Of a stretch of DNA of 64,000 bases, positions 45,923 to 54,678 are shown one piece after another (the stretch's first letter is position 1; every line of letters starts with the position of its first letter). The notes under the pieces were generated by a model that did no database searches, was not told the DNA's origin, and saw only the letters and a program-made list of their open reading frames with translations. Made by a program: the position numbers and the translations under genes. Source of the DNA: Lutibacter profundi (GTDB taxonomy: Bacteria; Bacteroidota; Bacteroidia; Flavobacteriales; Flavobacteriaceae); the NCBI RefSeq assembly GCF_001543325.1, contig NZ_CP013355.1, positions 806,001 through 870,000 on the forward strand, in the 5' to 3' direction.

Positions 45923-47446
45923 ATGAAGTTATTAAAATTATCACTTCTGTTACTTTTTTTAGTAACTCCTGTTTTTTCACAAACAACTGAACAACTTAAA
46001 CATTTAGATTCTTATTTTCAAAAAACATTAAAAGAATGGCATATTCCTGGAATGGCAATAGCTATTGTAAATGCAGATTCTATAGTATTTAGTAAAGGAT
46101 ATGGCTATGCCAACATTGAAAAAAAACTAAAAGTTGATGGTAACACTTTGTTTGCTGTTGCATCTAACACAAAAGCTTTTACAGCTTCTTCATTGGCTAA
46201 GTTGGTTGAAGATGGGAAATTAAAATGGACAGATAAGGTTATAGATTATATTCCTTATTTTAAAATGTACAATGCTTATGTTACCAATCATTTTACAATT
46301 GAAGACTTATTATCTCACCACAGTGGTTTAGCAACATTTAGTGGTGATTTATTATGGTATGGAACTTCAAAAACACCACAAGAAATTATTACAGCTCAAC
46401 AATATTTAAAACCAATCTCCGAATTTAGAACTGCATATGGCTATTCTAACATTGCTTTTTTAACAGCTGGAGAAATTTTAGCTAAACTTTCAGGTAAATC
46501 GTGGCAAAATTATGTAACTGAAAATTTTATTAATCCCTTAGGAATGAGTAGAACTTTAACGTCAACTTCTCAACTAAAACACACCAATAATATTGCAACT
46601 CCCTATTATTATAAAAACGGGAAAAACATTGAATTAAAATGGGTGAATTGGGATAATATTGCTCCTGCAGGAGCAATTATTTCTTCGGTAAATGATTTTT
46701 CAAAATGGATACAACTCAATATTAATAAAGGAACAATAGCTTCTAAAAAATACTTTTCAAAAAAGAGTTTAAATCGTTTAACTACTCCGCATACTAATTT
46801 TAATGTAAATCGTAATGATGAAAAAATTCATTTTAAATCCTACGGGCTAGGTTGGGGATTGCAAGATTATGAAGGCTATAAAATTGTATCACACGGTGGT
46901 GGTTACGATGGTATGATTTCTAAATCGTTTTTTATTCCTGAGAAAAAAATAGGAGTTGTAATTTTAACAAATTCATTAAACTGGGCTACAAGTGCTTTAA
47001 CCAATAAAATATTAGACGTTCTTTTAACGGGTAAAACCAACAAAAAAGATTGGTCTGCATTATACTTATCTTATAAAACTAGGAGAGATAGCATTACCAA
47101 AAATAAGCAACTTAAAGATAGTGCATTGAGAGGGAAATTAAATTCAAAACATTTAGCTTTTGAAAATTATACAGGGACTTACAAAGATAAAATGTACGGA
47201 ACGGTAACCATTAGCTTAAAAAATAAGCAATTGTATTTTACCATGGATAAAACATCTATTTTTTATGGTAATTTAAACCATTGGAATGGTAATATTTTTA
47301 CCTTTAATTTTAATAAAAATTTATCATCCCTACCAGAAGGAAAACTGTGGTTTGATATTGATAAAAATGGAAAAGTAGCCATACTGCATATTGATGTTCC
47401 TAATCCTGATTTTGATTTTACAGAATTTGAATTTATAAAACAGTAA
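45923..47446 (+). CDS. Serine hydrolase, class C beta-lactamase family
   Basis: The 507-residue exported protein has a signal peptide (MKLLKLSLLLLFLVTPVFSQ), the serine-transpeptidase fold with SxxK in VASNTKAFTASSLAK (Ser near 85), YxN in YGYSNIAFLTAGE and the HGGG in VSHGGGYDGMIS, then a C-terminal beta domain of the DUF3471 kind (about 410-507). Such enzymes act as D-aminopeptidases, esterases or penicillin-binding-like hydrolases; resistance is not implied. Confidence 0.92.
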   Translation: MKLLKLSLLLLFLVTPVFSQTTEQLKHLDSYFQKTLKEWHIPGMAIAIVNADSIVFSKGYGYANIEKKLKVDGNTLFAVASNTKAFTASSLAKLVEDGKLKWTDKVIDYIPYFKMYNAYVTNHFTIEDLLSHHSGLATFSGDLLWYGTSKTPQEIITAQQYLKPISEFRTAYGYSNIAFLTAGEILAKLSGKSWQNYVTENFINPLGMSRTLTSTSQLKHTNNIATPYYYKNGKNIELKWVNWDNIAPAGAIISSVNDFSKWIQLNINKGTIASKKYFSKKSLNRLTTPHTNFNVNRNDEKIHFKSYGLGWGLQDYEGYKIVSHGGGYDGMISKSFFIPEKKIGVVILTNSLNWATSALTNKILDVLLTGKTNKKDWSALYLSYKTRRDSITKNKQLKDSALRGKLNSKHLAFENYTGTYKDKMYGTVTISLKNKQLYFTMDKTSIFYGNLNHWNGNIFTFNFNKNLSSLPEGKLWFDIDKNGKVAILHIDVPNPDFDFTEFEFIKQ

Positions 47447-47464
47447 AAACAATATTGAATTTAC

Positions 47465-47472
47465 TACTTTTG
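47465..47472 (+). promoter_or_regulatory. -7 box for argS
   Basis: TACTTTTG matches TAnnTTTG, 29 bp before the ATG at 47501. A TTG start at 47486 would be only about 7 bp from the expected transcript start. Confidence 0.5.
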
Positions 47473-47500
47473 CACTTCAAAATATTTGAGCACAAAAAAT

Positions 47501-49276
47501 ATGCAACACATTTTAGAAACAGCTGTTAAAAAAGGATTTGAAGAAATTTATGGGGTAGCTATAGAGTCCGTTGAATTTCAAGCTACTAAAAAAGATTTTG
47601 AAGGAGATATAACCATTGTTATTTTTGCATTTTTACGTTTTATTAAAGGAAATCCTGTTGAAATAGGCACTAAATTAGGCGAATACTTAAAAGAAAATGT
47701 AAAAGAAATATCAGGTTTTAATGTGGTAAAAGGTTTTTTAAACCTCGTAATTACAGATGCATACTTTCTTTCAAATTTTAATACAATTTATAAAACTTCC
47801 AATTTTGGTTTTGTTTTACCAAAAGCAACTGAAAAATCCGTTATGGTTGAGTATTCTTCACCAAATACTAACAAACCATTACATTTAGGGCATATTCGAA
47901 ATAATTTATTAGGCTATTCGGTTGCTGAAATAATAAAAGCATCAGGAAAAAAAGTATATAAAACACAAATTATAAACGATCGAGGAATTCATATTTGCAA
48001 AAGTATGCTGGCTTGGCAACGTTTTGGAAATGGTGAAACTCCTGAAAGTACTGGACTAAAAGGAGACAAATTAGTTGGAAACTATTATGTTGCTTTTGAC
48101 AAAGCATATAAAGAAGAAATCAATCAGTTAATTTCTGAAGGTAAAACAGAAGCAGAAGCTAAAAAACAAGCTCCAATTTTAATTGAAGCTCAACAAATGC
48201 TTCGCAAATGGGAAGCAGGTGATACCGAAGTTGTTTCACTTTGGAAAAAAATGAATCAATGGGTATATGATGGCTTTGCAATTACGTATAAAGAATTGGG
48301 TGTAAACTTCGATAAAAATTATTACGAAAGTAACACCTACTTATTAGGAAAAAATGTAGTTGCTGATGGATTAGAAAAAGGTGTTTTTTATAAAAAAGAA
48401 GATGGTTCAGTTTGGATAGATTTAACAGAAGAAGGCTTAGATGAAAAAATTGTACTAAGAGCTGACGGAACTGCAGTTTATATGACGCAAGATATTGGTA
48501 CTGCTATAGAACGTTTTAAAGATTACGATTTAGATGAATTGGTTTATACCGTTGGTAACGAACAAGATTACCATTTTAAAGTGCTTTTTTTAATACTTAA
48601 TAAATTAGGTTTTGACTGGGCAAAAAACTGCTATCACTTATCTTATGGTATGGTTGATTTACCAAGTGGTAAAATGAAATCTCGTGAAGGTACCGTAGTT
48701 GATGCCGATGATTTAATGCTAGAAATGACCAATACTGCTAAAAATATTTCTCAAGAGTTAGGAAAATTAGAAGGTTATTCAGAAGAAGAAAAATCTAAAC
48801 TTTACAAAACCATTGGTTTAGGTGCTTTAAAGTATTATATTTTAAAAGTTGACCCTAAAAAACGTATTTTATTTAACCCTGAAGAATCTGTTGATTTTGC
48901 AGGTAATACAGGGCCTTTTATTCAATATACCTATGCCCGAATTCAATCTATTTTAAGAAAAGCTACTTTTAATTACAATGCTACGTTAAATGAAGTAGAA
49001 GTTTCTTTACACCCAAAAGAACGTTCATTAATTAAACAATTATTATTATTTCCCGAAATAATTCAACTAGCTGCTAAAAACCATAGTCCGGCTTTAATTG
49101 CTAATTACACTTATGATTTAGTGAAGGAATACAACTCTTTTTACCAAAGTGTTCCTATTTTAGGTTGCGAAAATAAAAATGAGAAAATACTTAGAACACA
49201 ACTTTCGTCCAAAGTTGCAACAGTTATAAAATCTGCTTTCAAATTACTAGGAATCAATGTTCCTGAAAGAATGTAA
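47501..49276 (+). CDS. argS: Arginyl-tRNA synthetase
   Basis: This class I synthetase of 591 residues charges tRNA-Arg. It has the N-terminal additional domain (about 1-110), the HIGH-like HLGH in NTNKPLHLGHIRNN, a KMSKS-like LPSGKMKSREGTVV and the C-terminal DALR anticodon-binding domain (ending LGINVPERM). I start at ATG 47501 rather than the in-frame TTG at 47486, guided by the promoter box at 47465. Confidence 0.96.
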   Translation: MQHILETAVKKGFEEIYGVAIESVEFQATKKDFEGDITIVIFAFLRFIKGNPVEIGTKLGEYLKENVKEISGFNVVKGFLNLVITDAYFLSNFNTIYKTSNFGFVLPKATEKSVMVEYSSPNTNKPLHLGHIRNNLLGYSVAEIIKASGKKVYKTQIINDRGIHICKSMLAWQRFGNGETPESTGLKGDKLVGNYYVAFDKAYKEEINQLISEGKTEAEAKKQAPILIEAQQMLRKWEAGDTEVVSLWKKMNQWVYDGFAITYKELGVNFDKNYYESNTYLLGKNVVADGLEKGVFYKKEDGSVWIDLTEEGLDEKIVLRADGTAVYMTQDIGTAIERFKDYDLDELVYTVGNEQDYHFKVLFLILNKLGFDWAKNCYHLSYGMVDLPSGKMKSREGTVVDADDLMLEMTNTAKNISQELGKLEGYSEEEKSKLYKTIGLGALKYYILKVDPKKRILFNPEESVDFAGNTGPFIQYTYARIQSILRKATFNYNATLNEVEVSLHPKERSLIKQLLLFPEIIQLAAKNHSPALIANYTYDLVKEYNSFYQSVPILGCENKNEKILRTQLSSKVATVIKSAFKLLGINVPERM

Positions 49277-49326
49277 ACGTTTTCGTTTAAAAATTAAAAA
49301 GAAGGACGTTAAAAATAAATAATTAT

Positions 49327-49334
49327 TAAATTTG
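49327..49334 (+). promoter_or_regulatory. -7 box for lpdA
   Basis: TAAATTTG matches TAnnTTTG. It lies 35 bp before the ATG at 49369; the in-frame TTG at 49339 would coincide with the expected transcript start. Confidence 0.55.
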
Positions 49335-49368
49335 TTACTTGAATAAGCTTATTAAAACCAAAAAAATC

Positions 49369-50757
49369 ATGAAATACGACATTATAATTATTGGTAGTGG
49401 TCCTGGAGGATATGTTACTGCAATTAGAGCTTCACAACTTGGATTTAAAGTTGCTGTAGTTGAAAAAGAAAATTTAGGTGGAATTTGTTTAAATTGGGGA
49501 TGTATTCCTACTAAAGCGCTATTAAAAAGTGCTCAAGTATATGATTATTTAAAGCATGTAGATGCTTATGGATTAAAAGCTGAAGCTATTGATAAAGATT
49601 TTAATGCCGTTATAAAAAGAAGTAGAAATGTGGCCGACGGAATGAGTAAAGGCGTTCAATTTTTAATGAAAAAGAATAAAATTGATGTTATCAACGGTTT
49701 TGGAAAAATTAAAACTGGCAAAAAAGTTGATGTAACCAATACTGATGGAAATGTTACTGAATATAGTGCAGACCATATAATAATTGCAACAGGAGCGCGT
49801 TCTCGTGAGTTGCCAAATTTACCACAAGATGGTAAAAAAGTTATAGGCTATAGAGAAGCTTTAACTTTACCTAAACAACCTAAAAAGATGATTGTTGTTG
49901 GTTCAGGCGCTATTGGCGTTGAATTTGCACATTTTTACAATGCTATGGGTACTGAGGTTACTATTGTTGAATTTTTGCCAAATTTGGTACCACTAGAAGA
50001 TATTGATGTTTCAAAACAATTTGAGCGTTCCTTTAAAAAATCAAAAATTAAAGTAATGACCAATGCTTCTGTTGAATCTATAGATATTTCAGGAAATGGT
50101 GTAAAAGCTGTTGTTAAAACTAAAAAAGGTGAGGTAATTTTGGAAGCCGATATCGTACTTTCTGCTGTTGGAATTAAATCAAACTTAGAAAATATTGGAT
50201 TAGAAGATGTTGGTATTATAACTGATAGAGATAAAATTTTGGTGAATGATTTCTACCAAACAAACATTCCAGGTTATTATGCTATTGGTGATGTGGTTCC
50301 GGGTCCAGCTTTAGCACATGTTGCTTCTGCTGAAGGTATTACGTGTGTTGAAAAAATTGCCGGTTTACCTACAGAAACTATTGATTATGGAAATATTCCA
50401 GGATGTACCTATGCAACTCCTGAAATTGCAAGTGTTGGTTTAACTGAAGCACAAGCAAAAGAGCAAGGTTACGAACTTAAAGTAGGAAAATTCCCTTTTT
50501 CAGCTTCAGGAAAAGCAAAAGCTGCAGGAACTCCAGATGGGTTTGTAAAAGTAATTTTTGATGCAAAATACGGAGAATGGCTTGGATGCCATATGATTGG
50601 TGCTGGTGTAACAGATATGATTGCAGAAGCTGTTTTAGGTAGAAAATTAGAAACTACTGGGCACGAAGTGTTAAAGACAATTCATCCTCACCCTACTATG
50701 AGTGAAGCAGTTATGGAAGCTGTTGCAGATGCTTATGATGAAGTAATTCACTTATAA
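49369..50757 (+). CDS. lpdA: Dihydrolipoyl dehydrogenase
   Basis: The 462-residue flavoprotein is the E3 component of pyruvate and 2-oxoglutarate dehydrogenase complexes. It begins MKYDIIIIGSGPGGYVTAI (FAD-binding GxGxxG), has the redox disulfide GGICLNWGCIPTKALLKS, the NAD-binding VGSGAIGVEFAHF and the C-terminal active-site HPHPTMSEAVMEA. No neighbouring E1/E2 genes are in the window. The gene ends at a strong terminator. Confidence 0.97.
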   Translation: MKYDIIIIGSGPGGYVTAIRASQLGFKVAVVEKENLGGICLNWGCIPTKALLKSAQVYDYLKHVDAYGLKAEAIDKDFNAVIKRSRNVADGMSKGVQFLMKKNKIDVINGFGKIKTGKKVDVTNTDGNVTEYSADHIIIATGARSRELPNLPQDGKKVIGYREALTLPKQPKKMIVVGSGAIGVEFAHFYNAMGTEVTIVEFLPNLVPLEDIDVSKQFERSFKKSKIKVMTNASVESIDISGNGVKAVVKTKKGEVILEADIVLSAVGIKSNLENIGLEDVGIITDRDKILVNDFYQTNIPGYYAIGDVVPGPALAHVASAEGITCVEKIAGLPTETIDYGNIPGCTYATPEIASVGLTEAQAKEQGYELKVGKFPFSASGKAKAAGTPDGFVKVIFDAKYGEWLGCHMIGAGVTDMIAEAVLGRKLETTGHEVLKTIHPHPTMSEAVMEAVADAYDEVIHL

Positions 50758-50777
50758 AATAAGATACATAAATATTT

Positions 50778-50811
50778 AAAAGTCCAAACTTAATTGTTTG
50801 GGCTTTTTTAT
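50778..50811 (+). terminator. lpdA terminator
   Basis: AAAAGTCCAAAC and GTTTGGGCTTTT pair (one G-T) around TTAATT, followed by T6. Confidence 0.85.
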
Positions 50812-51026
50812 TTTAATGGTTTTACAAAATTTGTTATTCTGAACTTAATTCAGAATCTCACCAGTCAAATTAGTGCTTATTATAAGAACCTCTATTTCCA
50901 CTACACTCAATAACCACTTACTGAGCCCAATCGAAGTACAGTGTGAAATCAATTGTATTTTTAAACAACATCTTTTTTAATTATCAAAGTCCTAATTCTT
51001 TAGTTCCTAAACTTATAATTTTATAC
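50812..51026. repeat. Intergenic stretch with decayed REP-like hairpins
   Basis: A perfect 8-bp hairpin, ATTCTGAA (50836-50843) and TTCAGAAT (50849-50856), stands at its start, of the GTCATTCTGAA type. A second imperfect inverted repeat, CACTACACTCA...TGAG...GTACAGTG (50899-50943), lies further on. No gene is visible; both look like eroded copies of dispersed flavobacterial repeats. Confidence 0.5.
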
Positions 51027-51034
51027 TATATTTG
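51027..51034 (+). promoter_or_regulatory. -7 box for the metal-binding-like lipoprotein
   Basis: TATATTTG matches TAnnTTTG, 26 bp before the ATG at 51060. Confidence 0.5.
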
Positions 51035-51059
51035 AAACTTATTAAGTAGCATTATCTAT

Positions 51060-51479
51060 ATGAGAAAATTACACCTAATTTTAGTTTTAATAATTGCAAT
51101 TACATTTTCTTGCAAAGAAGATAAACCTAAAACTCAACCTTCAAAAAATAAAATAACTGCTACAGTAAAACATTATATTTGTATGAATAAGTGTGCAAAT
51201 AGTGGTGGATCAACTGCTGGTATTTGTGCAACTTGTAATACCCCATATACACATAATCCTGCTTTTCATAATGATGAGTTTTTAAAAAATGGGCCATTAA
51301 ATGTTCCTAAAGTTGGTTTAGGAGCAAATCCTAAAAGTAACACACCTGCACCTGCTCAAAATGCTTTAGGTGTTTATCACTACACCTGTCCTAACGGCTG
51401 CTCTGGCGGATCAGGTTCTGCAAGTAAATGCACTTCTTGCGGAGCAGATTTAGCTCATAATCAAACTTATCATAATTAA
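51060..51479 (+). CDS. Lipoprotein with two Cys/His metal-binding-like repeats
   Basis: The 139-residue product has a lipoprotein signal (lipobox FSC, Cys18). Two repeats follow: residues 38-70 (HYICMNKCAN, CATC, THNPAFH) and 107-138 (HYTCPNGCSG, CTSCG, AHNQTYH). Each has C-x3-C, CxxC and two His, resembling the heavy-metal-binding zinc-ribbon domain of copper and heavy-metal resistance proteins. A Pro/Asn-rich linker joins them. It would sit in the envelope as a metal or sulfur sensor or store, which is inference. Confidence 0.8.
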   Translation: MRKLHLILVLIIAITFSCKEDKPKTQPSKNKITATVKHYICMNKCANSGGSTAGICATCNTPYTHNPAFHNDEFLKNGPLNVPKVGLGANPKSNTPAPAQNALGVYHYTCPNGCSGGSGSASKCTSCGADLAHNQTYHN

Positions 51480-51494
51480 ATATTTAAAAACACA

Positions 51495-51911
51495 ATGGCT
51501 TTTTCATTTTCAAATATCTTAAAATCTAAGAAAAAGGTAGTACCTACTGAAATTCAAAAAATTAAATTTGATGGTGCTACAAAATATGCTGAAAATAAAA
51601 CGGATGATATGTACTTAGATTTTGAAGAATTAGGAGGCTTTCCTTTTATCAAAACAGTTATTATTGGGTTATTTTCAACAAAAATCAAAAGAGTTGGGTG
51701 TACACTTACATTTATTTTTGAAAATGATACATTAACACTAAATTCAGATAATACTGATGTTGAATCAAATCAAATAAAAAATACACCCTTCTATTTTACA
51801 GAGATTGATTTTGAACTGAATGATGATGAAGCTGATAAAATTAGGACTCAAAAAGTAATTGAAATTCAATATAATTTTAAAAATAAAATTATTTCATTTA
51901 ATCTTCTCTAA
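51495..51911 (+). CDS. Conserved hypothetical protein
   Basis: The 138-residue product (MAFSFSNILKSKKKVVPTEI) is soluble and beta-rich, with FDGATKYAENKTDDMYLDFE, FIKTVIIGLFSTKIKRVGCT and FNFKNK-like C-terminal strands. I do not recognise a named family. It starts 16 bp after the lipoprotein stop, so the two are probably cotranscribed. The last 14 bases overlap a convergent minus-strand reading frame. Confidence 0.7.
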   Translation: MAFSFSNILKSKKKVVPTEIQKIKFDGATKYAENKTDDMYLDFEELGGFPFIKTVIIGLFSTKIKRVGCTLTFIFENDTLTLNSDNTDVESNQIKNTPFYFTEIDFELNDDEADKIRTQKVIEIQYNFKNKIISFNLL

Positions 51912-52089
51912 GCCATTCCCAGGCACTGTCCATATCTTCAATATCAAAATACTTTTCTTTAAACTTGGTGAAGAAATCATCAATAGCAATTAGTACCTCC
52001 CAATTTTTTTTAACACTTTTTTTAAAGTGAAAGATGTTATTTAGATTCGATTCTGTTTTTTATAGAAATAGTTTTATTAAAAAAAATGA
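51898..52089 (-). pseudogene. Protein-like reading frame without a start codon
   Basis: The minus strand is open from about 52089 to TAA at 51898-51900 and reads ...NNIFHFKKSVKKNWEVLIAI, DDFFTKFKEKYFDIEDMDSA and WEWLRED at its end. The composition (several Trp and acidic motifs) looks like a genuine C-terminus, but no ATG, GTG or TTG heads the frame before the upstream stop. It may be a truncated gene or may use a rare start. It overlaps the end of the preceding plus-strand gene. Confidence 0.5.
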
Positions 52090-52137
52090 TTAATATTCTT
52101 TCTTTTATTTAATTTAGTTCAATTATATATTTACCTT

Positions 52138-52904
52138 ATGAATATAATTACTTGGAATGTAAACGGTATTAGAGCTATTGTTAAAAAAGATTTTTTTGAT
52201 ACCATAAAAAAATTAAACCCAGATATACTTTGCTTACAAGAAACCAAAGCTCAAAATAGTGAAGTTGAAAAAGCTCTTACTCCTTTGGCAAGTACTTATC
52301 ACATTTATTATAATGCAGCTGAAAAAAAAGGGTATTCAGGAACTGCAATACTTTGCAAAAAAAACCTCTCAAAATAGTAAATAATATGGGGATTGATGAA
52401 CATGATACTGAAGGAAGAATACAATGTATTGAGTATACAAATTATTATGTAGTTAATGTTTACGTTCCAAATTCTGGACAGCAATTAAAACGATTAACAT
52501 ATAGAAAAAAATGGGATGCTGATTTTTTAACTTACTTGAAAAACTTAAAAAAAGTAAAACCCGTTATTGTTTGTGGTGACTTTAATGTTGCTCACCGCTC
52601 AATTGATTTAAAAAACGACAAGTCTAACTATAATAAAACTGCTGGTTATACCCAAGTTGAAATTGACGGATTTGAAACCCTAATTAATAATGGATTTATT
52701 GACTCTTTTAGATATCTACATCCTAATGAAATTTCCTATACCTACTGGAGTTATCGCTTTAATGCTAGAGCTAGAAATACTGGATGGCGTATTGATTATG
52801 TTTTAGTTACTGAAAATATTATCGATAAAATTAACTCTGTACAAATACTTTCAGCACTTATGGGGTCTGATCACTGCCCTGTTCTTGTTAAAATTAATTT
52901 ATAG
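52138..52904 (+). pseudogene. xth: Frameshifted exodeoxyribonuclease III / AP endonuclease
   Basis: The first frame (52138-52377) encodes MNIITWNVNGIRAIVKKDFF and ILCLQETKAQ (catalytic Asn and Glu). At a run of eight A (52357-52364) the frame shifts; the rest continues in the next frame with KPLKIVNNMGIDEHDTEGRI, VNVYVPNSG, VCGDFNVAH (Asp/Asn), WRIDYVLVT and SDHCPVLV (catalytic Asp-His). One extra A would restore an intact enzyme of about 255 residues. Xth repairs abasic sites. Either a real homopolymer deletion or a sequencing error is possible. Confidence 0.85.
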
Positions 52905-52933
52905 CCTGCAAAATTAATAATATAATCTTATAA

Positions 52934-53065
52934 TCAATTGTTACCTTCTTTAAATTTATTCAGTAAAGCCTCCGTATTTTTTATTTTAATATGATTTCTA
53001 TCTATTTTAATAATATTTTCATCTTTTAATTTTTGAAGATGCCTGTTTAAAACATTCCGAGCGCT
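52934..53065 (-). pseudogene. Remnant of a Crp/Fnr regulator C-terminus
   Basis: A minus-strand frame of about 43 codons, closed upstream by a TGA, reads SARNVLNRHLQKLKDENIIK and IDRNHIKIKNTEALLNKF, the last helix and wing of a Crp/Fnr helix-turn-helix. The sensor domain and start are missing. It lies between xth and bshC in a small zone of gene decay. Confidence 0.65.
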
Positions 53066-53085
53066 TCATAATTTACTAAATAAAC

Positions 53086-54678
53086 TCAATATTCAATAAT
53101 ACTAAATTCAAGTTGTAAAGGTTGCATTATATCAATTAGCATTGGTATAAATTGATCGCCTAATTTTAAGTACATCTCTGAAAAATTACGTGTTCTCTCT
53201 TCTAAACTTTGATTTGGAAATAAATTATCTTGTAATATTTTAATTCTTTCAACAATATCTGAAAGTTTACGCTTTTGAGCTCTTAAAAGTCGTTTTTCTA
53301 AATAACTAAGTCCATTTAGCTGCTTTTTTTCTTGTGCGTTTACAGCTCCTAAAAAAGAAATATCGGTTTGTTTTGCTAATTCTTTTAGCTCATTAAATTG
53401 TTGTTGTAAAAATTCTTTCTGATGAGTAAAATCTATATTAATGTCTGAAATTTCTTTTATTTTTTTGGAAATAAGTTCTTCTTGTTTTAAAAATAATTCT
53501 GGTAAAGTTATATGCAACTTACCTATCTTAGTTAATTGTTTATCAGTTATTAACAGAACAGAGTTTCTTAACAATAAAATTGGAAAAACAACATTTACAG
53601 TATCAAAATATTTTTTTAGCTGAAACCAATAAGCCAATTCTCCACCACCACCTATATAACAAAGGTTTGGCAAAATAGTTTCTTGGTACAATGGTCGCAT
53701 AATTACATTTGGGCTAAATCTATCTGGATATTTTGAGACTTCATTTAAAATTTCACTTTTAGAGAAAACAATATTCGTATTATTTATTAAGTAATTATTG
53801 TTTTTAAAAACAATGCGCTCTCGTAAGTTTTTATTGAGGTAAAATAAGTTAATTTCTCTTGGATTAACCTGTATATTATAGTTTTCTTCTAACTTGGTAT
53901 TGGTAGCTGTAACTTCTTTAAATGACGTTTTATGTAACAATTCATCTTTAATTGTTGGAATAAATTGTTTTTTCAACTCAATATCATCACCATCAATAAT
54001 TACCAAACCATACATGCCAAAAAGTTCATTTACTAAAAACCTAGTTGCCTTTGATAAATTACGATGTTTTAAGTAAGTATTCTTAAATAATTCTTTTAAA
54101 TAAGTAGCGTTTTCAGAATCTCCTAACAACTTAGAAAACTCTTCATAAACAGTATCAAATCCTGTTGTTTCCAACCTCCCAACAGCGCCATTACTTTCTA
54201 TATTCCAAGAAATTTTCTTTCCTTTAAAATTAAAATAATTAATTTCCTCAAAATCGTGATCCTCTGTAGCCATCCAATATACAGGTACAAAATTGTATGA
54301 TGGGAATTCTTTTTTTAAAACTTTTGTTAAATTAATTGTAGTTATAATTTTATACAAGAAATATAAAGGACCTGTAAAAATATTTAATTGATGCCCTGTT
54401 GTTATGGTAAATGTATTTGAATTTTTTAAAATATTTATATTTTGAGCTGTTAAATCACTTATCTCAATACCTTTATTTTGTTTTAAAAGTGAGTTTACTA
54501 AAACCTTTCTTTTTTCATTTTCAAAAGAGTCTTGTTTTAATTTAATTTGACTGCTAAACCCTTTTAAATCTGGATATTCTTGGTAAAAGCTTTTTAAGCT
54601 TGACTTTTTTTCTATATAATCACAAATCAAATTTGAAAAATAATCCGTTTTTCGAAAAGGAATATAATGTACTTTCAT
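53086..54678 (-). CDS. bshC: Bacillithiol biosynthesis cysteine-adding enzyme BshC
   Basis: The 530-residue protein matches BshC, which adds cysteine to GlcN-malate in the last step of bacillithiol synthesis. Landmarks are TITTGHQLNIFTGPLYFLYK, VPVYWMATEDHDFEEINYFN, PNVIMRPLYQETILPNLCYI and GGGELAYWFQLKKYF, plus a C-terminal coiled coil. Bacillithiol use is known in several Bacteroidota. The start overlaps the upstream methyltransferase stop by one base, so they are cotranscribed. Confidence 0.95.
   Translation of the reverse strand: MKVHYIPFRKTDYFSNLICDYIEKKSSLKSFYQEYPDLKGFSSQIKLKQDSFENEKRKVLVNSLLKQNKGIEISDLTAQNINILKNSNTFTITTGHQLNIFTGPLYFLYKIITTINLTKVLKKEFPSYNFVPVYWMATEDHDFEEINYFNFKGKKISWNIESNGAVGRLETTGFDTVYEEFSKLLGDSENATYLKELFKNTYLKHRNLSKATRFLVNELFGMYGLVIIDGDDIELKKQFIPTIKDELLHKTSFKEVTATNTKLEENYNIQVNPREINLFYLNKNLRERIVFKNNNYLINNTNIVFSKSEILNEVSKYPDRFSPNVIMRPLYQETILPNLCYIGGGGELAYWFQLKKYFDTVNVVFPILLLRNSVLLITDKQLTKIGKLHITLPELFLKQEELISKKIKEISDINIDFTHQKEFLQQQFNELKELAKQTDISFLGAVNAQEKKQLNGLSYLEKRLLRAQKRKLSDIVERIKILQDNLFPNQSLEERTRNFSEMYLKLGDQFIPMLIDIMQPLQLEFSIIEY

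Noticed and set aside
52353-52904. Programmed frameshift in xth
   Set aside because: An A8 run exists, but no stimulatory structure or conserved slippery site is evident; a deletion or sequencing error is simpler.
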